Shown here one piece after another: positions 1-8,471 of a DNA stretch of 64,000 nt; positions within the stretch are counted from its first letter, which is position 1, and each line of letters opens with the position of its first letter. A program made the position numbers and the translations under genes. This DNA is from Allokutzneria sp. NRRL B-24872. GTDB taxonomy: Bacteria; Actinomycetota; Actinomycetes; Mycobacteriales; Pseudonocardiaceae. Location: positions 1 through 64,000 of the forward strand of contig NZ_MUMH01000061.1 in NCBI RefSeq assembly GCF_002155965.1, given 5' to 3'. The notes under the pieces were generated by a model, which had not been told where the DNA came from, made no database searches, and worked only from the letters and a program-made list of their open reading frames with translations.

Positions 1-776
1 GCGGCCGCGGCCGCGTGCACAGATAGCGGGTATTCGCGGACCAGCAGTGCTGCGAGATGTATGCGCACATCGTTGGTCAGCGTCTCAGCAGTGTTGAGTA
101 GGTGTGGCAGCTGGGTTCGCAATCTCGTGTCCAGCACCTTGGGCTGCCGTAACCACGCTGCGGTCAGTCGTGAGGCGAACGACAGACCATCGCCAGCGTT
201 CATCGCGGCTGTTGACAGCCCGAGCACCCGCTCAAACCGAGATTCTTCTGCATCGACCAGTGATGGGTCGGCGAAGAGATCCTCGCGCAAGTCGTCACGT
301 CGCGCTATCAGCTCCAGCGCGGTGTCCCAGTGCTGCGTGTCGAGGCCATTGGCGGCGCAGGCAACCATGGTTCGCAGGATCTCGTCGGCCGTCTGCCGTA
401 GCTCCTCCAGGATCCGCGCAGTGTTATCAAGCTCATCCGGTGGCACGAACCGCGCCACTGTGACAAGCGCGCGGTCTATCCTGCCGTGAGCTGCCAGCAT
501 CCGGTCAAGCCGCCTGAATAGGCTGCGTCCAATATCCTTCACTGGTAACGACGACACCGCCACAACTTCAGAGATGCTGTCGTCCAGGTCCATGCAGCCT
601 GCCACCACATCACTGTCGGCAAGCACCTCACGCCACTGCCCTGTAGTCACCGGCACGGTGCGCGAAAACCTCTTCGGTGCCTCGAGGCCGCCAGCCAGCT
701 TCCGCCGCCACTGACGCACACAGCCGACGATGGCCGCACGCTGGGCGGGCGTCATCTCACTGATGTGATGCGTCAT
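1..776 (-). CDS. Hypothetical protein, 3' end cut by window edge
   Basis: An open frame on the minus strand starts at ATG 776 (MTHHISEMTPAQRAAIVG) and runs off the left edge without a stop, giving at least 258 residues. The product is largely helical and acidic/basic mixed, with no signal peptide, membrane segment or motif that I recognise. Codon use is unlike the neighbours: it contains two TTA leucine codons and three ATA codons, which are rare in high-GC actinomycetes and suggest either recent transfer or bldA-type translational control. There is no clear ribosome binding site before the ATG. The last residues read are an alanine run encoded by the GC-only sequence at the window start. Function unknown. 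Confidence 0.6.
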   Translation of the reverse strand, partial: MTHHISEMTPAQRAAIVGCVRQWRRKLAGGLEAPKRFSRTVPVTTGQWREVLADSDVVAGCMDLDDSISEVVAVSSLPVKDIGRSLFRRLDRMLAAHGRIDRALVTVARFVPPDELDNTARILEELRQTADEILRTMVACAANGLDTQHWDTALELIARRDDLREDLFADPSLVDAEESRFERVLGLSTAAMNAGDGLSFASRLTAAWLRQPKVLDTRLRTQLPHLLNTAETLTNDVRIHLAALLVREYPLSVHAAAA

Positions 777-959
777 GTCACCAAGGGGCATGTCGGCATG
801 GTTTCAGGGCATCCCGCCGATGCGGAGCCGAACGCGGCTTCCATCACCCGGGAGGCGGTGTCGCCTTGTCCAACTCTGTCCGTGACCCTGGAGAGAGCCT
901 GCTACTCAGCTACCCCACGCCGGCTCAAGTCGAGGCGGGTGGTTAGTGTGCAACTCGCT

Positions 960-1034
960 CCTCGGACACAATTTCGTCGCACACATGCGACATCTGACGG
1001 GCCAGTGCTCGAAGCCCCATGAACACGCGAAACC
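960..1034 (+). repeat. 75-base direct repeat, copy 1 (leader of AbrB-like gene)
   Basis: This stretch matches 10027-10101 with one difference before base 1034 (C against T just before the ATG at 1019). It covers the leader and first codons of the AbrB-like gene. Conservation of a non-coding leader between two copies whose coding parts have diverged points to a functional control region or a recent recombination. Confidence 0.85.
976..991 (+). promoter_or_regulatory. Palindromic operator candidate, copy 1
   Basis: GTCGCA-CACA-TGCGAC is a perfect 6-base inverted repeat with a 4-base spacer, 27 bases before the ATG at 1019. The same element is conserved at 10043-10058. AbrB/MazE-type proteins often control their own promoters, so an autoregulatory operator is the likely role; this is inference. 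Confidence 0.5.
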
Positions 1035-1052
1035 TGTCCTTTTCGGGCTGGT

Positions 1053-1523
1053 TTGCTGTGCGTGGGGGTGGTCCTCGTGATTGCCCCGGTTGTTCTCCCG
1101 CCGACCGCGCTCCGCTCGACTACGCGGCCGTCGGCTCGGTCTCCGTTGCCATTGTCGGCGATCCCGGCTTCGCGGACGAGCAGCGTCGTCTATGGGTTGG
1201 CCGCGGTGGATTGCCGGGGCCGTGTCGCTGACCGCGCGGTGCTGACCGCGCTGCGGTGGGGACCGGGTACGCGCTTGGACATCCGCGAAGCCTGCGGTCT
1301 GCTCGTCGTTCAGGCGACTCCGGGCGGGGTATTCGTGGTGACCAAGCAGGGGCATCTGCGGCTGCCCGCGTCGGTGCGGCACTGCTGCGGATTGGTCCCC
1401 GGCGACCGGGTTCTGCTGGTCGCTGATCCCGGCCAGGAGGTTCTGGTCGTGCATCCGCCGGCTTCGTTGGACGAGCTGCTCGTGGCGCGGCACGCGGAGC
1501 TGGTGGGCGGCGATCGCCCGTGA
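1053..1523 (+). CDS. AbrB/MazE-type DNA-binding protein
   Basis: The C-terminal half has the swapped-hairpin AbrB pattern (GVFVVTKQGHLRLPASVR followed by GLVPGDRVLLVADP), the family used by SpoVT/AbrB regulators and MazE antitoxins. The stop overlaps the GTG of the following recombinase by four bases (GTGA), so the two are translationally coupled, an arrangement that is common upstream of actinomycete integrases. The start is unclear. The ATG at 1019, which is the start in the second copy, is out of frame here because one extra base lies near 1040. Translation would have to begin at TTG 1053 or GTG 1059, or the copy is damaged at its 5' end. The DNA-binding core is intact either way. Confidence 0.7.
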   Translation: MLCVGVVLVIAPVVLPPTALRSTTRPSARSPLPLSAIPASRTSSVVYGLAAVDCRGRVADRAVLTALRWGPGTRLDIREACGLLVVQATPGGVFVVTKQGHLRLPASVRHCCGLVPGDRVLLVADPGQEVLVVHPPASLDELLVARHAELVGGDRP

Positions 1524-2537
1524 CAACGCGATCTGGATCTTCACCGGCGGTGGAGGCGGCCCGGCTCCTGCTGGATCGGATGGGTGTTTCGGTCGAGCAG
1601 CTTCTCGCCGAGCCGGTTGCGCGGAAACCGGTGCCGACCTTCTCGGCCTACATCCCGATCGTCGCCGAGGCGGTCTCCGACGGTACCCGCCGCGCTTACA
1701 GCTCGTACTGGAACCGTATCGAGAAGCAGTGGGGTGAGCGGACCCTCGACGAACCCACGCCGACGGAGATCAAACAGCTCGTGGCTCACGTGAAGGCCAA
1801 CGTTGTCCCTCGGCGCAACGCTCGCGGCGGGCGGAGTGCAGCGGGGCACCTGATCGCCGCGTTGCGTTGCCTCTACCGGCACGCCGAGGACGACCAGCTC
1901 ATCGACGAAGCCAACAACCCCGCGCAAGGTCGCCAAACCGAGGCGTCTGCCGTCCACCCGCGGCGCGGTCGCCGATACCCGGCTGGCCGAGATCAACCAC
2001 GGCGTGGCTACCACCGGCAACGATGCCGCGCTGGACACGCTCCTGCTCAGGCTGCACACCGAAACCGCCTGCCGCCGAGGCGGAGCACTCGCGCTGCGTC
2101 CGCAGGATCTGGACACGCAGTGCCTGATCTTCTTGCGGGAGAAGGGAGAAACCGTTCGCTGGCAACCCGTTTCGCCGACGCTGATGGCCCATCTCGTCCG
2201 CCACGTCGAGGAGCGCGGTACTCCGCGGGAGGGACAGCTGCTCCGGTACGCGAGCGGTTCGCCGATCACCCACCGCCGCTACGACCACCTCTGGAAGCGC
2301 ATCGGCAAACACCTCCCCTGGGCCGCCACCCAGCAGATCTCCACCCACTGGCTCCGCCACACCACCCTCACCTGGGTCGAGCGCAACTTCGGCTACGGCA
2401 TCGCCCGCGCCTACGCCGGACACACCGACACCGGCGGAGAACCCGGAGCCACCACCGCCTACATCCGCGCCACCGCGCACGAGGTCGCGGCCGCGCTGGT
2501 GGCGCTCACCGGAGAACCACATCCCTTGACGGCGTGA
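1520..2537 (+). pseudogene. Tyrosine recombinase (integrase), frameshifted
   Basis: The N-terminal SAM-like core-binding domain is encoded from GTG 1520 (segment SDGTRRAYSSYWNRIEKQW). The catalytic domain continues in another frame from about 1925 to 2537: arginine I in ETACRRGGAL, the HxxR motif in STHWLRHT, and the nucleophilic tyrosine in TTAYIRAT. The two halves join perfectly if one base is removed near 1924, so this is a single recombinase broken by a one-base shift. It is either a recent pseudogene or a sequencing error. It is coupled to the AbrB-like gene by a GTGA overlap. Family members catalyse site-specific integration and excision. Confidence 0.8.
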
Positions 2538-2538
2538 C

Positions 2539-2691
2539 GTGTCGCTCGCGCCGTCCAGGCGCCTGCCACCTGATGACCAAGCGCACCAACATATCGCTGC
2601 GACCCTGTTCTCGGCTGACGCGGAAAGCATCGCGGCGGAGTTGTCGGTGTTGTCGGCGACCGCACTCGGTTCGGACAGCGAAGCACCATGA
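2539..2691 (+). CDS. Possible small ORF, 50 residues
   Basis: A frame from GTG 2539 to TGA 2691 has good third-position G/C bias and ends with a four-base overlap (ATGA) onto the P450 remnant, as in a coupled operon. The product is acidic at its C-terminus (DAESIAAEL) and has no motif that I recognise. It may be the 3' end of a lost gene rather than a complete gene. Confidence 0.25.
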   Translation: MSLAPSRRLPPDDQAHQHIAATLFSADAESIAAELSVLSATALGSDSEAP

Positions 2692-2845
2692 TTTCCGTCG
2701 CACCGGGCGCCGTCCCCTTCCTCGGCCACATTCCCCGGCTGCTCCGCGACCCTTGCGCGTTCCTCACCTCCCTGCCAGCCCACGGTGCCCTTGTCGCGAT
2801 CCAGATCGGCCGGCTGACGGTGACCGTCGTGAGCCGGGCCAGGGC
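2688..2845 (+). pseudogene. Cytochrome P450 N-terminal fragment
   Basis: About 50 codons from ATG 2688 encode APGAVPFLGHIPRLLRDP and FLTSLPAHGALVAIQIG, matching the start of the intact P450 at 14954-16312 (PGALPLIGHALSLIRDP and FLTSLPRSGDLVEIGLG) and the usual P450 N-terminus. Homology stops at about 2845 and no I-helix, ExxR or heme-binding region follows. It is therefore a truncated relic. Confidence 0.7.
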
Positions 2846-2949
2846 GAGGCGGCGGCGAACACGTTCACCAGGGCATGAGCCAGCGCGGAGGAATCGCGGA
2901 CGCGCCCCTAAATTGAGCGCTCCCCAACAGCTTCCAGCCCCGGAGCCCC

Positions 2950-3348
2950 ATGTTCAGGACGATCACGGCCCTCACGGCCGCCACCGCTGCCGCCTTCCTC
3001 GTCGCGCCGACCGCCGGCGCCGGTGAGAGCTGCCCGAACGACACCATCTGCATGTGGGAGGACAGCGGCTACACCGGCACCCGCTACATCCAGGTCGAGC
3101 TCCGCCCCGGGGACGGCGCCCGCATCTACGAGATCGACTGGTGGCACGGGGACAACGAGATCAGCTCGGTCATCAACAACACCGGCTGCGAGTTCACCCT
3201 GCGCGCGACCGACCTCGGCGTGGAGGTCTCCGGAGCCGGTCTGTGGCGGCTCGGCGCGCGGTCCCAGTACGGCGATCTGAACCAGGTGTTCAACTTCTCA
3301 AGGGCCTCGGCCAACGATGACGCGGAGAGCTTTATCCTGTGGTGCTGA
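2950..3348 (+). CDS. Secreted peptidase inhibitor, family I36
   Basis: The 132-residue product starts with a Sec signal peptide (MFRTITALTAATAAAFL, cleavage after AGA) and continues as a beta/gamma-crystallin-like I36 domain: CPNDTICMWEDSGYTG, then an aromatic and acidic core (YEIDWWHGDNEISSV) and a C-terminal NDDAESF..WC. Family I36 includes SMPI, a metalloprotease inhibitor of Streptomyces. The two early and two late cysteines fit the disulfides of the family. GGAG lies four bases before the ATG. A paralogue lies at 44738-45106. The neighbouring genes include a secreted metallopeptidase, but a direct link is only a guess. Confidence 0.8.
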   Translation: MFRTITALTAATAAAFLVAPTAGAGESCPNDTICMWEDSGYTGTRYIQVELRPGDGARIYEIDWWHGDNEISSVINNTGCEFTLRATDLGVEVSGAGLWRLGARSQYGDLNQVFNFSRASANDDAESFILWC

Positions 3349-3368
3349 GCGCAAATGCGAACAGCTCA
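3344..3368. repeat. Remnant of zinc-ribbon gene leader
   Basis: These 25 bases match 44636-44659 except for one extra A. At the second locus they are part of the zinc-ribbon gene leader, just upstream of the other I36 gene. Here they lie immediately downstream of the I36 copy, a footprint of an old duplication. Confidence 0.5.
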
Positions 3369-3565
3369 GCATGGTTGGGAGCCAGGTCACCGACGGCGTC
3401 TGTCGCTTTTTCCACGGTGTTCCCGTTCGGACAGTACGACATCCGCAGGGTAATCGCCGTCCATTCCGTTGTTGCCAGGAACGATCTTCCAGTTCCCTCC
3501 GCGCCTTCCCTGAATGTGCGTCACAGAACCGGGGTCGAGATGGACGGCCCCAGGCGGGGCACGCT

Positions 3566-4474
3566 CTAACCGAAGCAGTTTCCGTAGGTCGCGAGCGTCT
3601 TGTTGAGGTCGAAGAACGCTTTGTCACCGCGGCCGCCGGCCGGTGTCGGGGAGTCGAGAGGAGGAGAGAGGAAGCCACGCCCCCACGGCTCGCAGCGGTA
3701 CGAGTACGCGACGACCCCCGGGGACGCGCCGATCCAGAGCCCCCGTGCGCCCTTGCGCCACTGGGCACCTGCCCGGACCTCGTAGTTGATGTCCGAACGC
3801 TCCATCGCCACCGCGTCGAGGGGTCGACCGGTCGTGTCGAAGGCGTAGGCGATGACGTACTTCGCGCTCACCAGCAGCGCGCCGTCCTCGGCGAGACCGA
3901 CCGCCATGATCCCGCTGACCTTGGGCTCGGCCCGGGCGAGCCGGTTCTCCTTGGCGATTCTCGTGTGCAGCCGGCGGGTCGAGGCGCCGTCGTCGGGCTT
4001 CAGCAGAGCTTCGGTCTGCCGACGCGCGTACGGCGCGAGCAGGTCGAGCACTGGGCGCGCGTCGTGTCCTTCGATCACCCGGCGATCCAGCCGAGAGGTG
4101 ATAAGGAACTGTCGGACCTGCTCGGTCGCCGCGGCGACGTCGTCGCTCGTGTACGCACCGATCGGCGCCGCCGGGGGCGGGACGAATCCGGCCGGACCGT
4201 CAGCCCACTCGGCGGCGGGGGTACCGAGGAACGGACGGGCCGGATCGTGGGCCGATGAACCAAAAGCGCCTGTCACGAGTGCCGCCAGCCGACCGTCGAG
4301 GTGGAGCATGGTCACCGCGACCAGGACCAGCCCCGCGGCCACCGCGGTGATGAGCGCCCGAGGAGATCGTCGGGCTCCGCTCCACAGCGCCGCGGTCCTG
4401 GCCCGGCGCCGCGCGGCGCGCTGCCAGTTCCGATCGCGAAGGTCGGGGTGAAGCTCCGTGAGGTCGTCGTCCAT
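3566..4474 (-). CDS. Single-pass membrane protein with extracytoplasmic domain (copy A)
   Basis: The 302-residue protein has a short basic cytoplasmic N-terminus (WQRAARRRARTAAL), one membrane helix at about residues 42-60 (LITAVAAGLVLVAVTML) and a large outer domain with the conserved stretch TSRLDRRVIEGHDARPVLDLLAP. The N-terminus resembles that of the paralogue at 11740-12642, which shares the outer domain closely. ATG 4474 is preceded by GAGGAGAT; TTG 4486 is an alternative start. It is divergent from the metallopeptidase at 4667, and the same divergent pair recurs, inverted, at 10690-12642. The conserved pairing suggests that the two proteins work together at the cell surface. No named family is recognised. 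Confidence 0.7.
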   Translation of the reverse strand: MDDDLTELHPDLRDRNWQRAARRRARTAALWSGARRSPRALITAVAAGLVLVAVTMLHLDGRLAALVTGAFGSSAHDPARPFLGTPAAEWADGPAGFVPPPAAPIGAYTSDDVAAATEQVRQFLITSRLDRRVIEGHDARPVLDLLAPYARRQTEALLKPDDGASTRRLHTRIAKENRLARAEPKVSGIMAVGLAEDGALLVSAKYVIAYAFDTTGRPLDAVAMERSDINYEVRAGAQWRKGARGLWIGASPGVVAYSYRCEPWGRGFLSPPLDSPTPAGGRGDKAFFDLNKTLATYGNCFG

Positions 4475-4666
4475 ATCTCCTCGCAAACCGCAAAGAGGTG
4501 GACTCTAATGGCGCGGTCGGGCAATTTCAAAATTTGCCGAGGACGCCATCGGGAGAACTTGAACAGCGAGCCCGGCGTGCTTGACTCCCGACTCCGACCG
4601 GACGTAATGTCACCGCCCCCACCATGCACATCTTTGCGTCATGGCGAGTTTGATATGAGGAATTGA

Positions 4667-5557
4667 ATGTCGCGGCGCACCGAGGGTAACTCGCCTCTTA
4701 CCTTTGTCATGGTCATCACCCTGCTCGTTGCCGGTGTCCTGGGTATGGCCGTGCTCGGCCTCCCAGCGCAACAGCTTCCCGACCCGGCCGCGTCCGCGTC
4801 GCGGACGCCCCTTCCCCTTCCGACAGGCGGGGCCGCGGCGCGGAGGGTGCGCCTGTACACCCTCGCCGATCATCCGGTTCTCGCCGCCGGGATCATGCCG
4901 GATCGGGTGAGCTGCCCCCTTCCTCCCTTCGACGCCTCCCCGGTGCCGCTGCACGCCTACTACGAGGCGACCGCGCGCTGCCTCGACGGGGTGTGGCAGC
5001 CGGTGCTGACGAAGCTCAACCTTCCTTCCGCTCGCGCTAAGATCGACTCCTCGGACAGCGTGCGGGACACTCCCTGCGGCCCGGCCCCTCCCCCGTCCAA
5101 AGCGGTGGCGTTCTACTGCAGCGCGAACGAAACGATCTACATGCCACGCGATCGCGTTCTGTCGTCGTTCACGGCACATCCGCGGTGGGTGTTCCTACTG
5201 AGCGTCCTCGCCCACGAGTACGGACACCACGTCCAGAACCTCAGTGGAATGTTGACCGCCGCCCACGACGAGCAGGAGGAGGCAGGGCAGAACGCGCTGC
5301 TCGCGCTGGAGTGGCAGCGCAGGGTGGAACTCCAGGCGACCTGCCTCGCCGGCTTGTCCATCTGGGCGGCCTCGGGCGAGGGTTCCCTCACGAAGGCGGA
5401 CGGGGACGCCGTGATTGCCGAGCACCGGGAATCGAAGGCCACCAGTGACACGCACGGGTCCCGGTCGAACAACGTTGCCTGGGTCGGGCGCGGTCACCGG
5501 AGCGGGGCTACCGCGAGCTGCAACACCTGGTCCGCTTCCTCCGACGAAGTCCGATGA
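4667..5557 (+). CDS. Membrane-anchored neutral zinc metallopeptidase (copy A)
   Basis: This 296-residue protein has an N-terminal membrane anchor (residues 12-31, FVMVITLLVAGVLGMAVL). A YpfJ-like zincin domain carries the HExxH site in LAHEYGHHVQNLSG, followed by the downstream LQATCLAGL helix that usually supplies the third ligand (the E of VELQ). The phrase NETIYMPRDR before the active site is typical of neutral zinc metallopeptidases. GAGGAATTG precedes the ATG. It is divergent from the membrane protein at 3566-4474. The product probably acts outside the cell; the substrate is unknown. A paralogue lies at 10690-11577. Confidence 0.8.
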   Translation: MSRRTEGNSPLTFVMVITLLVAGVLGMAVLGLPAQQLPDPAASASRTPLPLPTGGAAARRVRLYTLADHPVLAAGIMPDRVSCPLPPFDASPVPLHAYYEATARCLDGVWQPVLTKLNLPSARAKIDSSDSVRDTPCGPAPPPSKAVAFYCSANETIYMPRDRVLSSFTAHPRWVFLLSVLAHEYGHHVQNLSGMLTAAHDEQEEAGQNALLALEWQRRVELQATCLAGLSIWAASGEGSLTKADGDAVIAEHRESKATSDTHGSRSNNVAWVGRGHRSGATASCNTWSASSDEVR

Positions 5558-5584
5558 ACTAGCCTCGCCCGCCCCAGCCCCAGC

Positions 5585-5850
5585 TCACCCGGTGGTGGCT
5601 GCCGTTCGGACGGCAGCGATGGGCTCGGGCCAGTGCCGCTGGAGGACTGCCACGCCGTCCTTGATCCGACCGATCTCGGTGAGAAGTTCGGAGATGGTCC
5701 AGGCCGCGTGGGAGATGTCGCTTTCGAATTCGCGTGCGCTTGCTCGATCGCTTCGCCGAGCACGCCGCAGTGGGCCATGAGCCGGAGTCGCGTCCTGAAG
5801 AAGTCCCACTCCTGCTCGCCTCGGCCGTGCCGCGTCAGGAGCCAGCTTGG
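5585..5850 (-). pseudogene. Hypothetical protein gene, frameshifted
   Basis: Reading on the minus strand, one frame gives EWDFFRTRLRLMAHCGVLGE followed by AIEQAHA. It must switch frame near 5733 to continue as REFESDISHAAWTISELL to the stop at 5585. The combined product is helical and coherent, so this looks like one gene broken by a frameshift. No start codon is obvious upstream of 5850, where a stop occurs in frame. Function unknown. Confidence 0.4.
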
Positions 5851-5971
5851 CGCTTCACTTCATCTCGCGGCCCAGCTCGAGGAGCCTGGAGACCAGGGAA
5901 CGGGGAAACGCGGCCGGACAGGGTCCGGGCCTGGCCGACCGCACCTGGGGCTCCGCTAGCTCCGGTCCCCG

Positions 5972-6110
5972 TCATCGACGGCCGAACAGGCGCCACCGCC
6001 TGCGCTGCGGGGCCTGCTCCCCGCAGGAGCACCGCGCGACGCGCGGCACATCGCCCAGGACCTGTTCGACGTGGAGGCCGCAGCCCCGATAGCTCAGCTT
6101 GCCGCACTGG
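5972..6110 (-). pseudogene. 3' fragment of zinc-ribbon protein gene
   Basis: The frame encodes SQCGKLSYRGCGLHVEQVL and ends with RRWRLFGRR, nearly the same as the C-terminal two thirds of the intact gene at 44418-44591. Homology begins abruptly at 6110, exactly where the integrase fragment on the opposite strand starts, so the junction is a recombination scar. Confidence 0.7.
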
Positions 6111-6239
6111 GACGATGATCTGTTGTTTGAGGACAGCCCGTCTGCGGCGCGGCCGGCGTCGGTGGTGAACCGGTGGCTGCGGGAGCTTCCGGCCAGCGGG
6201 GCGACGGCACCGAGTTCGTGGGAGAAGGCCTGTCGTTAA
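6111..6239 (+). pseudogene. 5' fragment of a tyrosine recombinase gene
   Basis: The 42 codons before TAA 6237 read DDLLFEDSPSAARPASVVNR and WLRELPASGATAPSSWE, the usual opening of actinomycete phage-type integrases just before the core-binding helix. The sequence then ends in KACR and a stop. No catalytic domain follows on this strand. The matching kind of C-terminal fragment lies at 6296-6519 on the other strand. Confidence 0.55.
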
Positions 6240-6295
6240 GGACGGTGTCATGAGCCGCCGATCGGGCTGAGTAGCCAGGTCAGGCTCTGTCGGGG

Positions 6296-6519
6296 CTACT
6301 GCTCGAAGACGGTTTCGACGACGGCGGCTGTCTCGGCGGTGCTGGCGCGGAAGTACCGGCCTGCGGTGTCCAATGAAGCGTGTCCGAGTAGTGCTTGGCC
6401 TGGGCGACATCGGCGCCACCCTGGTGCAGCCGGGTTCCGTAGGTGTGGCGCAGCCGATGGGGGCGAAGGCCGGTGATGGCAAGGCGAGCACTGGTACGCG
6501 AAGAGCGCCGGCGGACCAC
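6296..6519 (-). pseudogene. 3' fragment of a tyrosine recombinase gene, frameshifted
   Basis: The frame contains GLRPHRLRHTYGTRLHQGG, the HxLRH box of tyrosine recombinases. After ADVAQAK it needs a one-base correction near 6400 to continue as ALLGHASLDTAGRYFR, with the catalytic tyrosine, and ends at VETVFEQ and the stop at 6296. It is the distal end of an integrase only. Together with the head-to-head 5' fragment at 6111-6239 it marks an inversion or failed integration event. Confidence 0.7.
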
Positions 6520-6543
6520 GAAAACGCCCTGCTCAGGGCCTCA

Positions 6544-7758
6544 ATGATCACCTGTTCAGGCGGTGTGTGTCAGCATGGCAGGGTGCCACCAGCGGAGCGC
6601 TTGGTCCTGTCACTCACGGGACCCGACAGTCACACCATCGACCGTACCCCCGGGCTGGGGGAACTGGTGATTGGGCCGCCCAACCCCGGCAACCAACCGC
6701 ATGTGATCCTCGGTCCGGACGACCGGATCGACTGGTCGGTGTTCGACGAGTTCACCGTGCCGGCCGGGTATCCGTGGCCGAGGTGGTTCACCTATCGGGG
6801 CAACGACACGAGTTTCGTGGAATGGGCGCGCAACCGGCCCATTGAGCGGTTCCACTGGACTCCGGAAGCCGCGGTCAAAATTGACGCGAGCCGGGCCCGA
6901 ATCTCCTCGTTCACCATCCACCTGGGTACCGAGCCCGTTGAGGTGGTCGTCCCGCATTCGGAGCCAGGCAATGGCAACTCGTTCTCGGTGTCCGGTGACC
7001 TGTCGCTGTTCACCCCTGTCCTGGCTGACGGCACCAGGGCCCCGGAAACCCTGTACCTGTCGACGGTCACCCCGCCCGACCCGACCGGTGCCCCCTGGCG
7101 GCTGCCGGACCTTCCCGTTTTCGCGGCTGCCAAGCGAGTTGGCGTCTACGGCCAGCCCCTGCGACAGCCGTTCGACTGCACCAGCCTGCTGCTTTTCCCT
7201 CGGGTGGAGGGCGTTGACCTGAGCGGTCAGCTCACCAACCTCGAAGCGTTGATGGAATTGTCGGAGCTGACCAGCCTGCGGATCTCCAGCAGCCCCGACC
7301 TCTCGTCTTTTCCGCCGCTGGAACGTTTTACCAAGCTCAACCGGCTCATGCTTTCCAGTATTGACGAGATCAACGGGAAACGTATTCGCGCCGAGCACCG
7401 CAAGCTCACCAAGAACCCCGACCGGGAATGGCACCAGAGCTGGGTGAGCGAGCTGCGCAAACCGGAATGGTTCGTCACCGAACACGGCCTGCCGTTCTCC
7501 GAATGGCCAGCAAAAGCCGGCCGCGTTGCCACCAAGACCTACCGCACCGCCTCGGCCGGCATCGCCAGGGCCACCTCCGCCGCAGAGGTCGAGGAGGCGA
7601 TCCGCACGTTCGTCCGGTTCTTCAACACCCAGCCCAACATCGAGACCATCAAACGCGATGACCTCGGAGACGCGGTCGCACTGCTGGCCACCCACGCCCC
7701 CTTCGACGTCTCCCCGGACCTCGCCCAAACCTGGTTCGACGAGGAGCGGGACTACTGA
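6544..7758 (+). CDS. Leucine-rich-repeat-like hypothetical protein
   Basis: The open frame reaches back to 6373, but that part overlaps recombinase sequence, so I start at ATG 6544 (404 residues); GTG 6583 is an alternative. The middle (about residues 225-285) has irregular leucine-rich repeats such as LSELTSLRISSSPDLSSFPPL. The C-terminus (from about 330) is helical, with TASAGIARATSAAEVEEAIR. There is no signal peptide or membrane segment. Similar cytoplasmic proteins of unknown role are scattered in actinomycetes; protein binding is the likely use of the repeats. Confidence 0.55.
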   Translation: MITCSGGVCQHGRVPPAERLVLSLTGPDSHTIDRTPGLGELVIGPPNPGNQPHVILGPDDRIDWSVFDEFTVPAGYPWPRWFTYRGNDTSFVEWARNRPIERFHWTPEAAVKIDASRARISSFTIHLGTEPVEVVVPHSEPGNGNSFSVSGDLSLFTPVLADGTRAPETLYLSTVTPPDPTGAPWRLPDLPVFAAAKRVGVYGQPLRQPFDCTSLLLFPRVEGVDLSGQLTNLEALMELSELTSLRISSSPDLSSFPPLERFTKLNRLMLSSIDEINGKRIRAEHRKLTKNPDREWHQSWVSELRKPEWFVTEHGLPFSEWPAKAGRVATKTYRTASAGIARATSAAEVEEAIRTFVRFFNTQPNIETIKRDDLGDAVALLATHAPFDVSPDLAQTWFDEERDY

Positions 7759-7791
7759 GCGCACGAGGCGCTTTGTCCCCGCTTAGTTCCC

Positions 7792-7980
7792 GTGTTGCGA
7801 TTAGCCCAGAAGGAGCTGGCAGCCTGGGGGTTTGCGCGTTGCGCCGTCATCGATGCCACCACGCAACGATCCGTCACCCCGGCCGAGCAAACCACGCCCC
7901 GCCCCAGCCGAATGATTGTCCGTCACGAGTCTGCCGATGTCTGCTTCTCGGGATGCCAGGCCCCTCACGAGGCGACATAG
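7792..7980 (+). CDS. Possible small Cys-containing protein, 62 residues
   Basis: An open frame beginning at GTG 7792 encodes a peptide with cysteines in FARCAVID and VCFSGCQAP. Third-position bias is moderate. It may be a remnant of a larger gene. No family recognised. Confidence 0.2.
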   Translation: MLRLAQKELAAWGFARCAVIDATTQRSVTPAEQTTPRPSRMIVRHESADVCFSGCQAPHEAT

Positions 7981-8007
7981 GCATGAAGTGCAGCCCTCGC
8001 TCCGCGT

Positions 8008-8286
8008 TCAGCTCTGCAGCATGTCGGGTTGCTTAGCGCAGAGAATCCTGTTGCCGATCTTGGCGTCCTTCGCCCAGGACGGCACCAGGCCCCATTTCAC
8101 CGTGCGCAACTGCCGTACGGGGTCGGCTTCCGGTTCCTCCCGGGGAACGCGCGTGAGGGCCACGCGGACCAGTTGCGTGGGAGCGACGTTCCAGGACGGG
8201 CCGACCTCCTCGCCCACGATGTCGGAGGCACCCAACTCCTGGGCGAGGTCAGCATCACCGCGAGAGCTCGCGTAACGGCCGCACAT
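8008..8286 (-). pseudogene. SRAP (YedK/HMCES-type) gene, 3' truncated
   Basis: The 92-residue product begins MCGRYASS, with the invariant Cys2 that attaches to abasic sites, and has NVAPTQ and VKWGLVPSWAKD, all hallmarks of SOS-response-associated peptidase domain proteins. Intact members are roughly 220-260 residues. This one stops at KIGNRILCAKQPDML, where the NAR(S/A)ET box and the later active-site histidine should follow. It is a truncated relic, although its first half is intact and could be expressed. Confidence 0.75.
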
Positions 8287-8471
8287 GAGCGCAGTCTGCC
8301 CCTGCAGGTGCCCGCGTGCACGCGGCGGACCTAAGACACGAACCCCTGATGCGCGCGCTACCCACCGATACCCGCCCGTGGAAACGGCTTAGGGCACCTC
8401 GGCGACCGATGCGTCGCACCCCGCTCCCCCTTTGACGAAGGATCGTGGAGTCAGCTGTCGGGCGCGAGGAG

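Noticed and set aside
1-14. Repeated NotI-like GC run at the window start, possible cloning linker
   Set aside because: The frame of the partial gene stays open through it, and GC-only runs are common in this genome.
3317-4258. Long plus-strand frame (313 codons)
   Set aside because: It is the antisense of the membrane protein at 3566-4474, whose paralogue confirms the minus-strand reading.
6373-6543. 5' extension of the LRR-like gene
   Set aside because: It overlaps the antisense of the recombinase fragment, so it is not part of the gene.
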